Program-made: the position numbers and the translations under genes | Part shown: positions 27,447-35,948 of the stretch, one piece after another | How positions within the stretch are numbered: position 1 is the first letter of the stretch | Layout of the letters: each line of letters starts with the position of its first letter | Assembly: GCF_029625295.1 (NCBI RefSeq) | Contig: NZ_CP121112.1 | Span: 1,984,001 to 2,048,000 of the forward strand | Direction of reading: 5' to 3' | Length of the DNA: 64,000 nucleotides | Source of the DNA: Flavobacterium gyeonganense | Lineage (GTDB): Bacteria > Bacteroidota > Bacteroidia > Flavobacteriales > Flavobacteriaceae | The notes under the pieces: generated by a model | Database searches by the model: none | Seen by the model: the letters and a program-made list of their open reading frames with translations, nothing else | What the model was told of the DNA's origin: nothing

Positions 27447-27477
27447 AAAAAGACTGCCTAAATAAATAGACAGTCTT
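27446..27477 (-). terminator. Intrinsic terminator of the bacilliredoxin gene
   Basis: Arms 27450-27456 and 27471-27477 (aagactg/cagtctt) form a stem; on the minus strand it is followed by a run of T residues. It lies 24 bp beyond the bacilliredoxin stop codon. Confidence 0.65.
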
Positions 27478-27500
27478 CATATAATTTCAAACCTTTAAAA

Positions 27501-27911
27501 TTAACAGAATTCATTAAACGCATCCTGTAAATTCTCAGCAATCATTTCTGCAGGACGACCTTCGATATGGTGACGCTCTAACATGTGAACCAATTCTCCG
27601 TTTTTGAACAAAGCCATAGATGGCGATGATGGAGGAAAAGGAAACATATGTTGTCTTGCAGCATCAACAGCTTCTTTGTCAACACCAGCAAAAACAGTGA
27701 TTAAATGATCTGGTTTTTTAGCACCTTCTAAACTCATTTTTGCTCCCGGACGCGCATTTCTTGCTGCACAACCGCAAACAGAATTTACAACTACCAATGT
27801 GGTACCTTCAGCTTTGATAGCATTATCTACAGCTTCTGCACTATGTAAATCTTGAAAACCTGCAGAGGTCAATTCAGCCTGCATTGGTTTTACCATTTCT
27901 TCTGGATACAT
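27501..27911 (-). CDS. Bacilliredoxin BrxA/BrxB family protein
   Basis: The 136-residue protein has the CGC active site in [18 protein letters not shown] and the C-terminal [20 protein letters not shown] segment typical of the YphP/YqiW group. In Firmicutes these remove bacillithiol from protein thiols. Some Bacteroidota also make bacillithiol, so the role may be the same here, but no biosynthesis gene is in the window. Probably monocistronic. Confidence 0.88.
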   Translation of the reverse strand: MYPEEMVKPMQAELTSAGFQDLHSAEAVDNAIKAEGTTLVVVNSVCGCAARNARPGAKMSLEGAKKPDHLITVFAGVDKEAVDAARQHMFPFPPSSPSMALFKNGELVHMLERHHIEGRPAEMIAENLQDAFNEFC

Positions 27912-28073
27912 ATTTTTATTTTTTAAATTTTACTTTTCAACTGCAAAGTTACAAAGTTTCAACGCAACTACTTAATTTGAAGTATAAAGTTTTGTTATAG
28001 TTCGATTGATGAAGTCGAAAGTTTAAAAGTCATAAAATTAAAAGTTCAAATCTAAGGTGACAAAACCTGTTTT

Positions 28074-29234
28074 TCATTTCATTAAAGTCCTAAATAAAGC
28101 TTTTATAAAGGGCATTTTCGGACATTTTAAAATCACTTTCAAATCCTCAATCAGATTCGTTTCTTCATCTAAAAATTTAAAGATCAGACATGGTTTTCCA
28201 TTTTTGAATAAAGAAGAAAAAATAGAACTTCCTAATTCATTATTTCTGTGAAGAATATCTAAAAGCAATAAATCATAGAACCAGAATCTACTTTTTTTAT
28301 AAAAATCTTTCATCTTGAAATTAGAACCCTGAAGAAAATTAACTAATGCCGAAGATTTTTTATCCGAATTTCTAAATGTATAACCTGTACTGGCTTTTGT
28401 CCATCCACCAGCAGTTCCGATATTGAGGACTCTTTTGGTGTTTCTTTTCCAAAAAGGATAACAGGTCATTGGAATACTTCCCTGCTCTTCTTCCTGAATT
28501 TTGTATTGGCTTACGCCGAGTTTTTTCAGGTAAATTTCAATTTCTTTTTCATATTCTTCTTTCGGAAGCAAATTTTCTGAAAACAATGTATATTCTACCA
28601 AAGCTTCGGTTTTAGAATTTGGTAAAACATACATAAAACGTGTATTTTTTCTTTGTTCCACACAAAAATCCATAAAAGTAGCTTCTTCAGGATTAAAAAC
28701 TTCTTTTTCAGTTTTTACAAACCAACCTACAAAATGCTGCTGTAAAACAGGATATTTTGTTTGCCTTTCGGCGAAAGCCTTCGTATAAATGCTGTTGAAC
28801 AGGTAATCACAAGTATATCTGTTTTCTTCCGTACCGATAAAAACATGGTTTTCGAGTTCATTGATATCGGTAACTTTCTCGTTTATAAAAGTAATATTGT
28901 CTTGTTTGGAAAGTAATTCGAAAACGAAGTTATAAAAATCCAATCCCCGAATTTGATTATACTGATAGGGTTTTAAATCTAAATTTCGTCTAAAACCTTC
29001 ATTCGCAAACAAAGCCGAATTCCATTTTTTGGAGATGACCGATTTCCAGACGGTTTCCTCTTCCGCCCAGAAACACCAGGTTCTGTCATTGGTTTTCTTA
29101 GAATTGTGGTCTAACAGCAAAATCGATTTATCACTAAATTTTCCGGAGAAAACCATTTTATAAACGGTCATCAGAGCTGCAAGGCCTGTTCCAGTAAAAA
29201 TGTAATTGAAATGTTTGATTTGAGGAGAATCCAT
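28074..29234 (-). CDS. crtY: Lycopene beta-cyclase
   Basis: From ATG 29234 the protein is 386 residues. It has an N-terminal FAD/NAD-binding fold (YIFTGTGLAALMTVYKM), the cyclase motif DRTWCFW, then FMDFCVEQ with FMYVLP, and NIGTAGGWTKASTGYTF, all typical of CrtY-type cyclases. It converts lycopene to beta-carotene, the precursor of the zeaxanthin pigments of Flavobacteria. No other carotenoid gene is in the window. It is the last gene of the minus-strand run starting at merC. Confidence 0.88.
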   Translation of the reverse strand: MDSPQIKHFNYIFTGTGLAALMTVYKMVFSGKFSDKSILLLDHNSKKTNDRTWCFWAEEETVWKSVISKKWNSALFANEGFRRNLDLKPYQYNQIRGLDFYNFVFELLSKQDNITFINEKVTDINELENHVFIGTEENRYTCDYLFNSIYTKAFAERQTKYPVLQQHFVGWFVKTEKEVFNPEEATFMDFCVEQRKNTRFMYVLPNSKTEALVEYTLFSENLLPKEEYEKEIEIYLKKLGVSQYKIQEEEQGSIPMTCYPFWKRNTKRVLNIGTAGGWTKASTGYTFRNSDKKSSALVNFLQGSNFKMKDFYKKSRFWFYDLLLLDILHRNNELGSSIFSSLFKNGKPCLIFKFLDEETNLIEDLKVILKCPKMPFIKALFRTLMK

Positions 29235-29252
29235 TCTCAAAAATAAGCAATT

Positions 29253-29717
29253 TTATTCTTTCATTTTTTCTAAAAGCTGTTTAAAATCTTTTGGGCTGAG
29301 GTAATTATTGTATTGAAAAATGATTTCGTTTTTATCATTCAAAACACATAAAACCGGATATACAATCTGGTTGTTCATAGTTCCTAACTGCAAAGCCAGT
29401 TCATGAACTCCAACTTGATTACCTGTTGGCTGAAATTTAAAAATGTGATTATTAAACTTTATATTCCTTTTTTCCTCAGCATTCAAGCCTACAAAGTAAA
29501 AATCTGAATTCAGTTTTTGAATAATTTCCTGATTTTTGAAAGTTGTATTTTTCATATGTTGGCAAAACTGACACCAGTCTGTATGGATAAAAACAATGAT
29601 TTTTCGCTTTTGAATCTGCTGTAAACTATCTATTGCTTCAAATGTTCTGTTTTGAATCTGGCTGAATCCTGTTGAGGTGATTCCGAGAAAGAAGATAATT
29701 ATGGCTAGCTTTTTCAT
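29253..29717 (-). CDS. Secreted thioredoxin-fold protein
   Basis: I place the start at ATG 29717 (MKKLAIIIFFLGITSTGFS, a signal peptide), giving 154 residues; longer versions begin at a non-ATG codon inside the receptor gene. The redox motif is HTDWCQFCQHM (C-Q-F-C), followed by FYFVGLNAEEKRNI and the cis-Pro-like region VYPVLCVLN. It is probably a periplasmic disulfide reductant. It starts 40 bp after the TonB receptor and 18 bp before crtY. Confidence 0.8.
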   Translation of the reverse strand: MKKLAIIIFFLGITSTGFSQIQNRTFEAIDSLQQIQKRKIIVFIHTDWCQFCQHMKNTTFKNQEIIQKLNSDFYFVGLNAEEKRNIKFNNHIFKFQPTGNQVGVHELALQLGTMNNQIVYPVLCVLNDKNEIIFQYNNYLSPKDFKQLLEKMKE

Positions 29718-29757
29718 TTGTTTGTTTTTATATCGAATACTTTCAAGACATCTGCAT

Positions 29758-32046
29758 TTATCTGAAAGTATATCGCAACCCAAAAAAACCACGAATAGTC
29801 TGGTTTTGTCCGTACACATAAGTGGTATCAAAACTTAAACCGTATGGATTGTCTGGAGTGTCAATTATTTGGCCCTGAGGAACCACTTTACCATTAATAC
29901 CAATAGCAGTTCCGTCTGATATCTGCACATTTTTATCAAACGGATCATTCGCTCTCGAAATCAAAAACGGATTATTCTGTTTTGGTGTAAAATTCAAAAG
30001 ATTCTTGATTCCGCCGTACACTTCAAAATTCTTCCATCCGGAATAGGTAAACTGAATATTCTGAATGCTGTACCAGGGTGATTTTGGACTTCTGGGATCG
30101 TACTCACTCAACAAAGGCAAATTCATGGGGCTGTACACATTTCCAGTATAATCCATTGACAAATGCCAAGGCTGAATTTTATAGGAAACGCTCCATGTTC
30201 CGGTAAAACTCTCAGTTAGAAAAGGTTTTTCAGAAACCCCGTTTTCAACATTTTTGTTGTCTAAAAGCGTTGCTCCCACAATAAATTTTAATCCCGATGG
30301 CAAATTAAGATCTACATTAGTGCTGATTCCTTGACTTATAGCATAACCATCAATATTGTCATAAATAATTTTGTTTGGATCACTTTCGTAGTCTGAAATG
30401 ATTTTATTGCTGAATCTGGTATAAAAAGCCGTTGTTTCGATTCCCATAAAAGTTCCGTTTCCGAAATTAATTTTCTGAATGTAATTGAGATTTACATTTA
30501 CAGATTGCTCCGGATTCAGATTATTCGCAATCACAACATCCCGCGAGCCGGTTAATGCTGCATGATCTTCAGTAAATAAATTCACAACCCGAAAACCTGT
30601 TCCGGCGTTTAACCTGAAAATTGTATTGTCATTGGCTTTAAATCGATAGGCTATCCTTGGTGTCAAAATCGAACCATGAATAGAATTATAATCGTAACGC
30701 ATACCCAGCAAAACCTGACTTTTTGGAGAAAACGTAATTTCATCCTGAACAAAAACTCCGGGAAGCCAGGTGCTTTCAGCTTCTTTGGTTGCAGGAGTAT
30801 TATCGTCATAATAGGTATAACGACTGGCAATTCCGGCAAGTAAATCGTTACGTCCTAATTTTTTATCCCACGTTAATTGCAAAAAACCAATTTTCTGGTT
30901 CGCGATATACGATGTTATTCCGTAACGGCTGTCCTGATAATGTACGTTTCCGGAGAACGAAAGCATTAGTTTTTCTTCAAACGGCAATTGATAACTTCCT
31001 ATCAATTCTCCTCTTTTTGTGTATATGCTTTCACCGTAAATCTCATCACCTCCGCGGTATTTCTTCTCCCAGCGTACATCTCCGCCCCATCGGTCTTCAT
31101 ACATTCCGCGGGCTGCGATGGTAAATAACCGATTATTATTTCGCTGAAAACTCCATTTATTAAAAACTGAAATCCGTTCTGAAAGCGTCACATCGGTAAA
31201 ATTATCGTGGTCTTTATCAATAACCTGATCGTAATTAAAGTAATTGACTCCTAAAATTGAAATGGCTTTTTTTCCGGCATTGAACTTCATTCCTAAATCG
31301 AGATTGCTTTCAAAGTAAGTGGTTGTAAAATAATCCGCAGAAAAGACCGGAGCATTTGTTGGATTTTTGGTGATAATGTTAATTAGTCCGCCAACCGCTT
31401 CACTTCCATACAGAGAAGATGCCGGACCTTTTACGATCTCAATTCGTTCTACCAGAGAATTCGGAATTCCGGATAATCCGTAAACTGTCGAAAGACTGCT
31501 AACAATTGGCATTCCATCAATTAAAACTAAAGTGTACGGACCTTCTAAACCGTTTATGTGAATATCGCCTGTGTTACATACACCACAATTGAGCTGAGGC
31601 CGGACTCCATTGATGTTCTGAAGCGCATCATAGATACTTGGCGTTGGATTTTTCTTGAAGAAAACCGGTGAATAAACCTCAACAGGAACAGCACTTTCCA
31701 ATCGTTTTACAGGTTTTAAAGTTCCTGAAACCACCACTTCATTCAATTCGTTTTTGTCTTCCTGCAATTCAAAATTCAAAATTAAATCCTGTTCGTCCAC
31801 AATTGAAATCTTTTGGGTTTGAGGTTTGAATCCCGTCAAGGTCACTTGTATTCTATAAGTTCCTTTTGGAATACTTTGGAGTTGATAAAATCCTAAGGAA
31901 TCCGTTTGAGTTTTAAAGTCAGTATTCAGTAAACGAATAGTAATTTCTGGGTCAATAGAGGAAAAACCTTCTACTTTTCCGGAAATATTTTGAGAAAAAA
32001 TGCTTTTAGTTGAAATTATTAATATTGTCAAAAATAAATATTTCAT
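29758..32046 (-). CDS. TonB-dependent receptor with carboxypeptidase-regulatory-like N-domain
   Basis: From ATG 32046 the protein is 762 residues: signal peptide, a CarboxypepD_reg-like domain (~20-110), a TonB plug (~130-230) and a 22-strand barrel ending in FFGLRYTFR. The plug contains NCGVCNTGDIHINGLEGPY; the CxxC there is unusual and suggests thiol or metal chemistry. The last residues (FRYTFR-type aromatic end) are normal for outer-membrane insertion. Context with MerC, a Zur-like regulator and thiol-redox proteins suggests metal uptake, zinc or copper being the best guesses. Confidence 0.85.
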   Translation of the reverse strand: MKYLFLTILIISTKSIFSQNISGKVEGFSSIDPEITIRLLNTDFKTQTDSLGFYQLQSIPKGTYRIQVTLTGFKPQTQKISIVDEQDLILNFELQEDKNELNEVVVSGTLKPVKRLESAVPVEVYSPVFFKKNPTPSIYDALQNINGVRPQLNCGVCNTGDIHINGLEGPYTLVLIDGMPIVSSLSTVYGLSGIPNSLVERIEIVKGPASSLYGSEAVGGLINIITKNPTNAPVFSADYFTTTYFESNLDLGMKFNAGKKAISILGVNYFNYDQVIDKDHDNFTDVTLSERISVFNKWSFQRNNNRLFTIAARGMYEDRWGGDVRWEKKYRGGDEIYGESIYTKRGELIGSYQLPFEEKLMLSFSGNVHYQDSRYGITSYIANQKIGFLQLTWDKKLGRNDLLAGIASRYTYYDDNTPATKEAESTWLPGVFVQDEITFSPKSQVLLGMRYDYNSIHGSILTPRIAYRFKANDNTIFRLNAGTGFRVVNLFTEDHAALTGSRDVVIANNLNPEQSVNVNLNYIQKINFGNGTFMGIETTAFYTRFSNKIISDYESDPNKIIYDNIDGYAISQGISTNVDLNLPSGLKFIVGATLLDNKNVENGVSEKPFLTESFTGTWSVSYKIQPWHLSMDYTGNVYSPMNLPLLSEYDPRSPKSPWYSIQNIQFTYSGWKNFEVYGGIKNLLNFTPKQNNPFLISRANDPFDKNVQISDGTAIGINGKVVPQGQIIDTPDNPYGLSFDTTYVYGQNQTIRGFFGLRYTFR

Positions 32047-32152
32047 TATTATAAAATTAAATTTAGACAAAACTAAAAATTAAATTTTACAAATAATTAT
32101 TATGAAATAAGTTTTTTAAAACATTTCAATTTCAATCCGTTAAAAAAGATTA

Positions 32153-33058
32153 TTAAAACTTCTCGTCAATAAGTTCTTTGTTGATGGCTGCTCCTGCAAA
32201 AGATCCGGAAGAAACAGCCAAAGCCACAGAACGCATTTGAGTTGTAGCATCACCACTTGCATAAATACCAGAAACTGATGTCTTCTGCATAAAATCGACT
32301 TTTATCAATCCTTGCTCGTTAAGTTCACAGCCTAAAGTTTGCGGTAATGGACAATGCTGCTCAAATGGGGGTCTTGCATAAACGGCTTTTACAGCAATCT
32401 TTTCTCCGTTTTTGAAAACAATATTTGAAATATAGCCTAAAGTATGTTCGAAAGAATCTATTTCTCCTTCCAAAATCGAAATACCATGATTTTTAAGAAT
32501 TTGTGTTTGTTCCGAATTTAATTGAGATTTTCCGTTCGTACATAACTCAAGATTTTTTGTCCAGTTCGAAATCAGTTTTGCATATTCAAACCCCATTTCG
32601 CCATTGGCAACAATAGCTGTCTTTTTATTTTTGACTTCATAACCGTGACAATACGGACAATGTAAAACAGATATTCCCCAACATTCTTCGAAACCTTTAA
32701 TCTCCGGAAATAAATCTTTAACTCCTGTTGCGAATAATAACTTTTTGGAAATAAAGAGTTCTTCTGATTCTGTTTTAATTTCGAAACCATTTGGTGTTTT
32801 AGCGCCATCAATAGCAATCCCTTTGTAAAACTGAACAGTCTTATAAAATCCGACTTGTAATCTGGCGTTAGCCGAAATTGCAGCCGGAGTTTCGCCATCA
32901 TGCGTGATAAAATTATGAGAATGCGGTGTTTGTCTGTTACAAGGCAAACCACTATCAATAACCAAAACCTGACGCAAAGAACGCCCTAAACTCATTGCTG
33001 CTGACAACCCGCTGTAACTACCTCCAATGATAACCACTTCAAAATTTTTCTGATTCAT
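32153..33058 (-). CDS. Thioredoxin reductase-like NAD(P)/FAD dithiol oxidoreductase
   Basis: The 301-residue protein has an N-terminal FAD motif (VVIIGGSYSGLSAAMSLGR), a redox-active CPYC in LHCPYCHGYE and a C-terminal FAD segment (GIYASGDATTQMRSVALAVSSG). The CxxCHGYE form is shared with GliT/HlmI-type dithiol oxidases as well as some reductases; the NADPH-binding GxGxxA region is degenerate (VANGEMGFEYAKL). So either a thioredoxin reductase or a dithiol oxidase is possible. It lies 10 bp after merC and is likely in its operon. Confidence 0.8.
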   Translation of the reverse strand: MNQKNFEVVIIGGSYSGLSAAMSLGRSLRQVLVIDSGLPCNRQTPHSHNFITHDGETPAAISANARLQVGFYKTVQFYKGIAIDGAKTPNGFEIKTESEELFISKKLLFATGVKDLFPEIKGFEECWGISVLHCPYCHGYEVKNKKTAIVANGEMGFEYAKLISNWTKNLELCTNGKSQLNSEQTQILKNHGISILEGEIDSFEHTLGYISNIVFKNGEKIAVKAVYARPPFEQHCPLPQTLGCELNEQGLIKVDFMQKTSVSGIYASGDATTQMRSVALAVSSGSFAGAAINKELIDEKF

Positions 33059-33068
33059 AATCTAATTT

Positions 33069-33422
33069 TTAATGATGTTGTTTTTTGTGCAATTTGTAAT
33101 TCAATAAATGCCCGATGATCATTCCTATTCCTCCGAAATAGATGAAGTCAACATGAATGTCAAATAGCATCTCACCTAAAATACTAATCCAAATCAAACT
33201 CATCGAAACAAGTAAAATCGTAGACACTAAAACCGATGATTTTTTTATAATTTTGAAAATAGCAAAAGACCCAATTGAAGCAAATACTAAATCAATTACA
33301 GGATCATGATTTAGCCCCAAAGGAAGGATTGTTAACAGCGGGAAAATCAAACAATGCATTAAACAAAGAGCAGCAGTTGACATTCCTAAAAAATCGTAAA
33401 AAGGTGTTGTAATTTTCTTCAT
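33069..33422 (-). CDS. MerC-domain membrane protein
   Basis: The 117-residue protein has four predicted TM helices and the MerC-like pair of cysteines in helix 1 (ALCLMHCLIFPLLT). The second MerC cysteine pair is absent. MerC transports Hg(II) in Proteobacteria, but Bacteroidota homologues sit beside Fur/Zur genes without any mercury genes, as here, so another soft metal is more likely. It is divergent from the Fur-family gene across two operator-like palindromes. Confidence 0.82.
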   Translation of the reverse strand: MKKITTPFYDFLGMSTAALCLMHCLIFPLLTILPLGLNHDPVIDLVFASIGSFAIFKIIKKSSVLVSTILLVSMSLIWISILGEMLFDIHVDFIYFGGIGMIIGHLLNYKLHKKQHH

Positions 33423-33442
33423 TTAACTTACTTTTGCTTTAA

Positions 33443-33457
33443 TGCAATTTTGTTGCA
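33443..33457. promoter_or_regulatory. Operator-like site 1 (GCAA-N5-TTGC)
   Basis: tgcaattttgttgca has matching arms tgcaa/ttgca around 5 bases, 21 bp upstream of merC. It has the same half-site and spacing as site 2 at 33478-33496. Confidence 0.5.
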
Positions 33458-33477
33458 AATATACACATAAAAACCAA

Positions 33478-33496
33478 ATCGCAACATTGTTGCGAT
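33478..33496. promoter_or_regulatory. Operator-like site 2: perfect 19-bp palindrome (GCAA-N5-TTGC core)
   Basis: atcgcaaca-t-tgttgcgat is a perfect inverted repeat ending 22 bp before the Fur-family start codon. Fur-family operators are palindromes of this size. The position between divergent merC and fur genes suggests that the regulator controls both, including itself. Confidence 0.6.
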
Positions 33497-33518
33497 ACTA
33501 TTTTTATTTCGATAAAAA

Positions 33519-33911
33519 ATGAAAACAACAAGAAATACTACAGCAAAGACGGCCGTTTTAGAGATTTTTGGAAAATCCAAAACTGCGCTGTCCCATACGG
33601 AAATTTACAAACAAATTGAAGATGTATGCGATCGCGTTACTGTTTACAGGATATTAGACCGTCTCGTAAATGATGATGTGGTCCATAAAATTGTTGACCT
33701 TGACGGCACTGTAAAATATGCAAAATGCAATCATCATGCACAGCGGGTTCATATTCATAATCACGCGCATTTTAGCTGTGAAAAATGTCTTGAAATCACC
33801 TGCCTTGAAAATGTGAAACCAAGTTATATTATGCCTCACAATTATAAAGTCAATGATATAAATTTTACCTTATCAGGTTTATGCCCCAATTGTTTAAATT
33901 CTAACATTTAA
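33519..33911 (+). CDS. Fur-family metal-responsive repressor, Zur-like
   Basis: The 130-residue protein has the Fur winged helix (ALSHTEIYKQIEDVCDRVTVYRILDRLV), the His-rich sensing region (CNHHAQRVHIHNHAHFSCEKC) and a second structural CxxC (LCPNC) with ITC between. The two CxxC pairs form the structural zinc site. It should bind the palindromes upstream. The metal sensed, zinc being most likely from the MerC and TonB-receptor context, is inference. Confidence 0.85.
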   Translation: MKTTRNTTAKTAVLEIFGKSKTALSHTEIYKQIEDVCDRVTVYRILDRLVNDDVVHKIVDLDGTVKYAKCNHHAQRVHIHNHAHFSCEKCLEITCLENVKPSYIMPHNYKVNDINFTLSGLCPNCLNSNI

Positions 33912-33984
33912 TTTTAGGCTTGTCTAAAAATATTGTTATTCTAAAGTAATTTTTATATATATTTGGAAAATCAATATTTTACGA

Positions 33985-35853
33985 ATGTCAAAATCATTAG
34001 AGGAAGTTCATGAATCGGTTGCAACCGAAAATAAAAAAACAGGATTTAGAAAAATTCTTGCCTTTTTAGGTCCCGCCTATTTAGTAAGCGTGGGCTATAT
34101 GGATCCGGGGAACTGGGCAACTGATATAGCAGGAGGAAGTCAGTTTGGGTATGCTCTTGTCTGGGTTTTGCTAATGAGCAATTTAATGGCCTTGCTGCTG
34201 CAGAGTTTAAGCGCACGTCTTGGAATCGTAACACAGCGTGATCTTGCACAGGCTTCGAGAGAAACGTATTCAAAACCGATTAACTACATTTTATATTTTC
34301 TGGCTGAAATTGCTATTGCCGCCTGTGATTTGGCAGAAGTTCTTGGAATGGCCATCGGAATTAATTTACTTTTTGGGATTCCTCTTTTAGAAGCTGTTTT
34401 AATTACTGTTTTAGATACGTTTTTATTGCTTTTCCTTATTAATAAAGGAATTAAAAAGATGGAAGCGTTCATTATTGCTTTGGTAGCGATTATTGGATTT
34501 TCATTTATTTTCGAAATGATTTTTGCCGAACCTGAAATGCATAAAGTTTTAGAAGGATTAATTCCTTCTATTCCAAATTCAGCAGCATTATATATCGCCA
34601 TTGGAATTATAGGTGCAACTGTAATGCCGCACAATCTTTACCTGCATTCCTCTTTGGTACAAACACGAAAATTCGACAGAACTCCGGCCGGAATCAAACA
34701 AGCTTTGAAATACAACTTTATCGATTCTACAATTGCCTTAAACCTTGCCTTTTTTGTAAATGCTGCAATATTGATTCTCGCCGCTGCCACCTTTCACAAA
34801 AACGGAATGTACGAAGTTGCAGAGATTCAGGATGCACATCAATTTCTGGAACCGCTTTTAGGAACTAAATGGGCGCCGGCATTGTTTGCTATTGCACTCA
34901 TTGCTGCCGGACAAAGTTCTACAATAACCGGTACATTAGCCGGACAAATTGTAATGGAAGGATATCTCCATTTCAGAATACAGCCCTGGGTTCGCCGAAT
35001 CATTACCCGTTTGATTGCGATTATTCCGGCTGTTATCGTCATTTTAATTTATGGTGAAAGCGTAACAGGAAAACTATTGATCTTAAGTCAGGTCATTTTG
35101 AGTCTTCAGTTGGGATTTGCCATTATTCCGTTAATTCATTTTGTGAGCGATAAATCCAAGATGAATGGTTTCCATATCTCTAAACTTACACAGTTTGTTT
35201 CCTGGATTATTGCTTTAATTATTGTTTCGCTTAATGCCAAATTAGTTTATGATGAAATCACTTCCTGGCTTGAAACTTCAGAGAATCCAATTATTTTATG
35301 GCTTACTGTAGTTCCATTGGCAGTGGGTCTTTTAGCATTATTGCTTTACATTGTCTTTAAACCTTTTATTGCTAAAGCAAAATCAAAAACATTAAACCAT
35401 TCGCCACACCATCTTCAACTTCAATTTACGGCCAGGGAAAGTCAAAGTATTAAAAACATTGCTGTTTCTGTAGATTTTTCGAATGCTGATAGCGTTGCTC
35501 TGAATAAAGCTTTTGAATTAGGCGGAATGAATGCGCAATATACTCTTATACATATTGTAGAAACGGTTGGTGCTTTGATGTACGGAGTTCATATACACGA
35601 TCATGAAACGACCATTGACGAAAAATTATTATTAGAATATAAAGAAATGCTTTCGCAGAAAGGATTCAAGATCGAAACCGAATTAGGTTTTGGAAAGCCA
35701 AACACCATAATTCCAAAAATTATAAACAAGGGCAATTTCGATATTCTGGTTATGGGAACCCACGGCCACACTGGTTTAAAAGATATTTTATTTGGCACAA
35801 CAGTAGACAAACTAAGACATAAAATTTCGATACCTTTGTTGATTGTTAAATAA
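33985..35853 (+). CDS. mntH: NRAMP Mn/Fe transporter fused to a C-terminal UspA domain
   Basis: The 622-residue protein has an NRAMP domain (residues ~20-460, 11 TM) with the metal site motifs MDPGNWATDI in TM1 and ATVMPHNLYLHS in TM6. Residues ~485-622 form a universal stress protein domain: IKNIAVSVDFSNADSVAL, then VMGTHGHTGLKDILFGTTVDKLRH, which is the G-2x-G-9x-G(S/T) ATP-binding loop. It imports Mn(II) or Fe(II); the Usp domain could sense ATP or stress. MntR is downstream across a 16-bp palindrome. Confidence 0.88.
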   Translation: MSKSLEEVHESVATENKKTGFRKILAFLGPAYLVSVGYMDPGNWATDIAGGSQFGYALVWVLLMSNLMALLLQSLSARLGIVTQRDLAQASRETYSKPINYILYFLAEIAIAACDLAEVLGMAIGINLLFGIPLLEAVLITVLDTFLLLFLINKGIKKMEAFIIALVAIIGFSFIFEMIFAEPEMHKVLEGLIPSIPNSAALYIAIGIIGATVMPHNLYLHSSLVQTRKFDRTPAGIKQALKYNFIDSTIALNLAFFVNAAILILAAATFHKNGMYEVAEIQDAHQFLEPLLGTKWAPALFAIALIAAGQSSTITGTLAGQIVMEGYLHFRIQPWVRRIITRLIAIIPAVIVILIYGESVTGKLLILSQVILSLQLGFAIIPLIHFVSDKSKMNGFHISKLTQFVSWIIALIIVSLNAKLVYDEITSWLETSENPIILWLTVVPLAVGLLALLLYIVFKPFIAKAKSKTLNHSPHHLQLQFTARESQSIKNIAVSVDFSNADSVALNKAFELGGMNAQYTLIHIVETVGALMYGVHIHDHETTIDEKLLLEYKEMLSQKGFKIETELGFGKPNTIIPKIINKGNFDILVMGTHGHTGLKDILFGTTVDKLRHKISIPLLIVK

Positions 35854-35866
35854 AGGTGCTGAGTTG

Positions 35867-35917
35867 CTGAGGTTCTAAGGTTTTTAAAACTTTAAAACAA
35901 TAACCTTAGAACCTCAG
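35867..35917. repeat. 16-bp perfect inverted repeat between mntH and mntR
   Basis: Bases 35867-35882 (ctgaggttctaaggtt) pair exactly with 35902-35917. Further copies of the words cttagaa/ccttaga continue to 35940. It could terminate or attenuate mntH transcription before mntR. Confidence 0.6.
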
Positions 35918-35948
35918 CTCCTTAGAACCTTAGAATCTCAAAATATAA

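Noticed and set aside
30789..31124. 111-codon plus-strand ORF inside the TonB receptor
   Set aside because: It is antisense to the barrel domain and has no homology that I recognise.
32572..32958. 128-codon ORF in another frame of the TrxR-like gene
   Set aside because: It lies wholly within a conserved oxidoreductase and has no motif of its own.
33069..33422. Mercury resistance operon
   Set aside because: MerC is present, but merR, merA, merT and merP are absent and the regulator is Fur-type.
34284..34634. 116-codon ORF antisense to mntH
   Set aside because: It overlaps conserved NRAMP helices and mirrors their codon pattern; no evidence of a gene.
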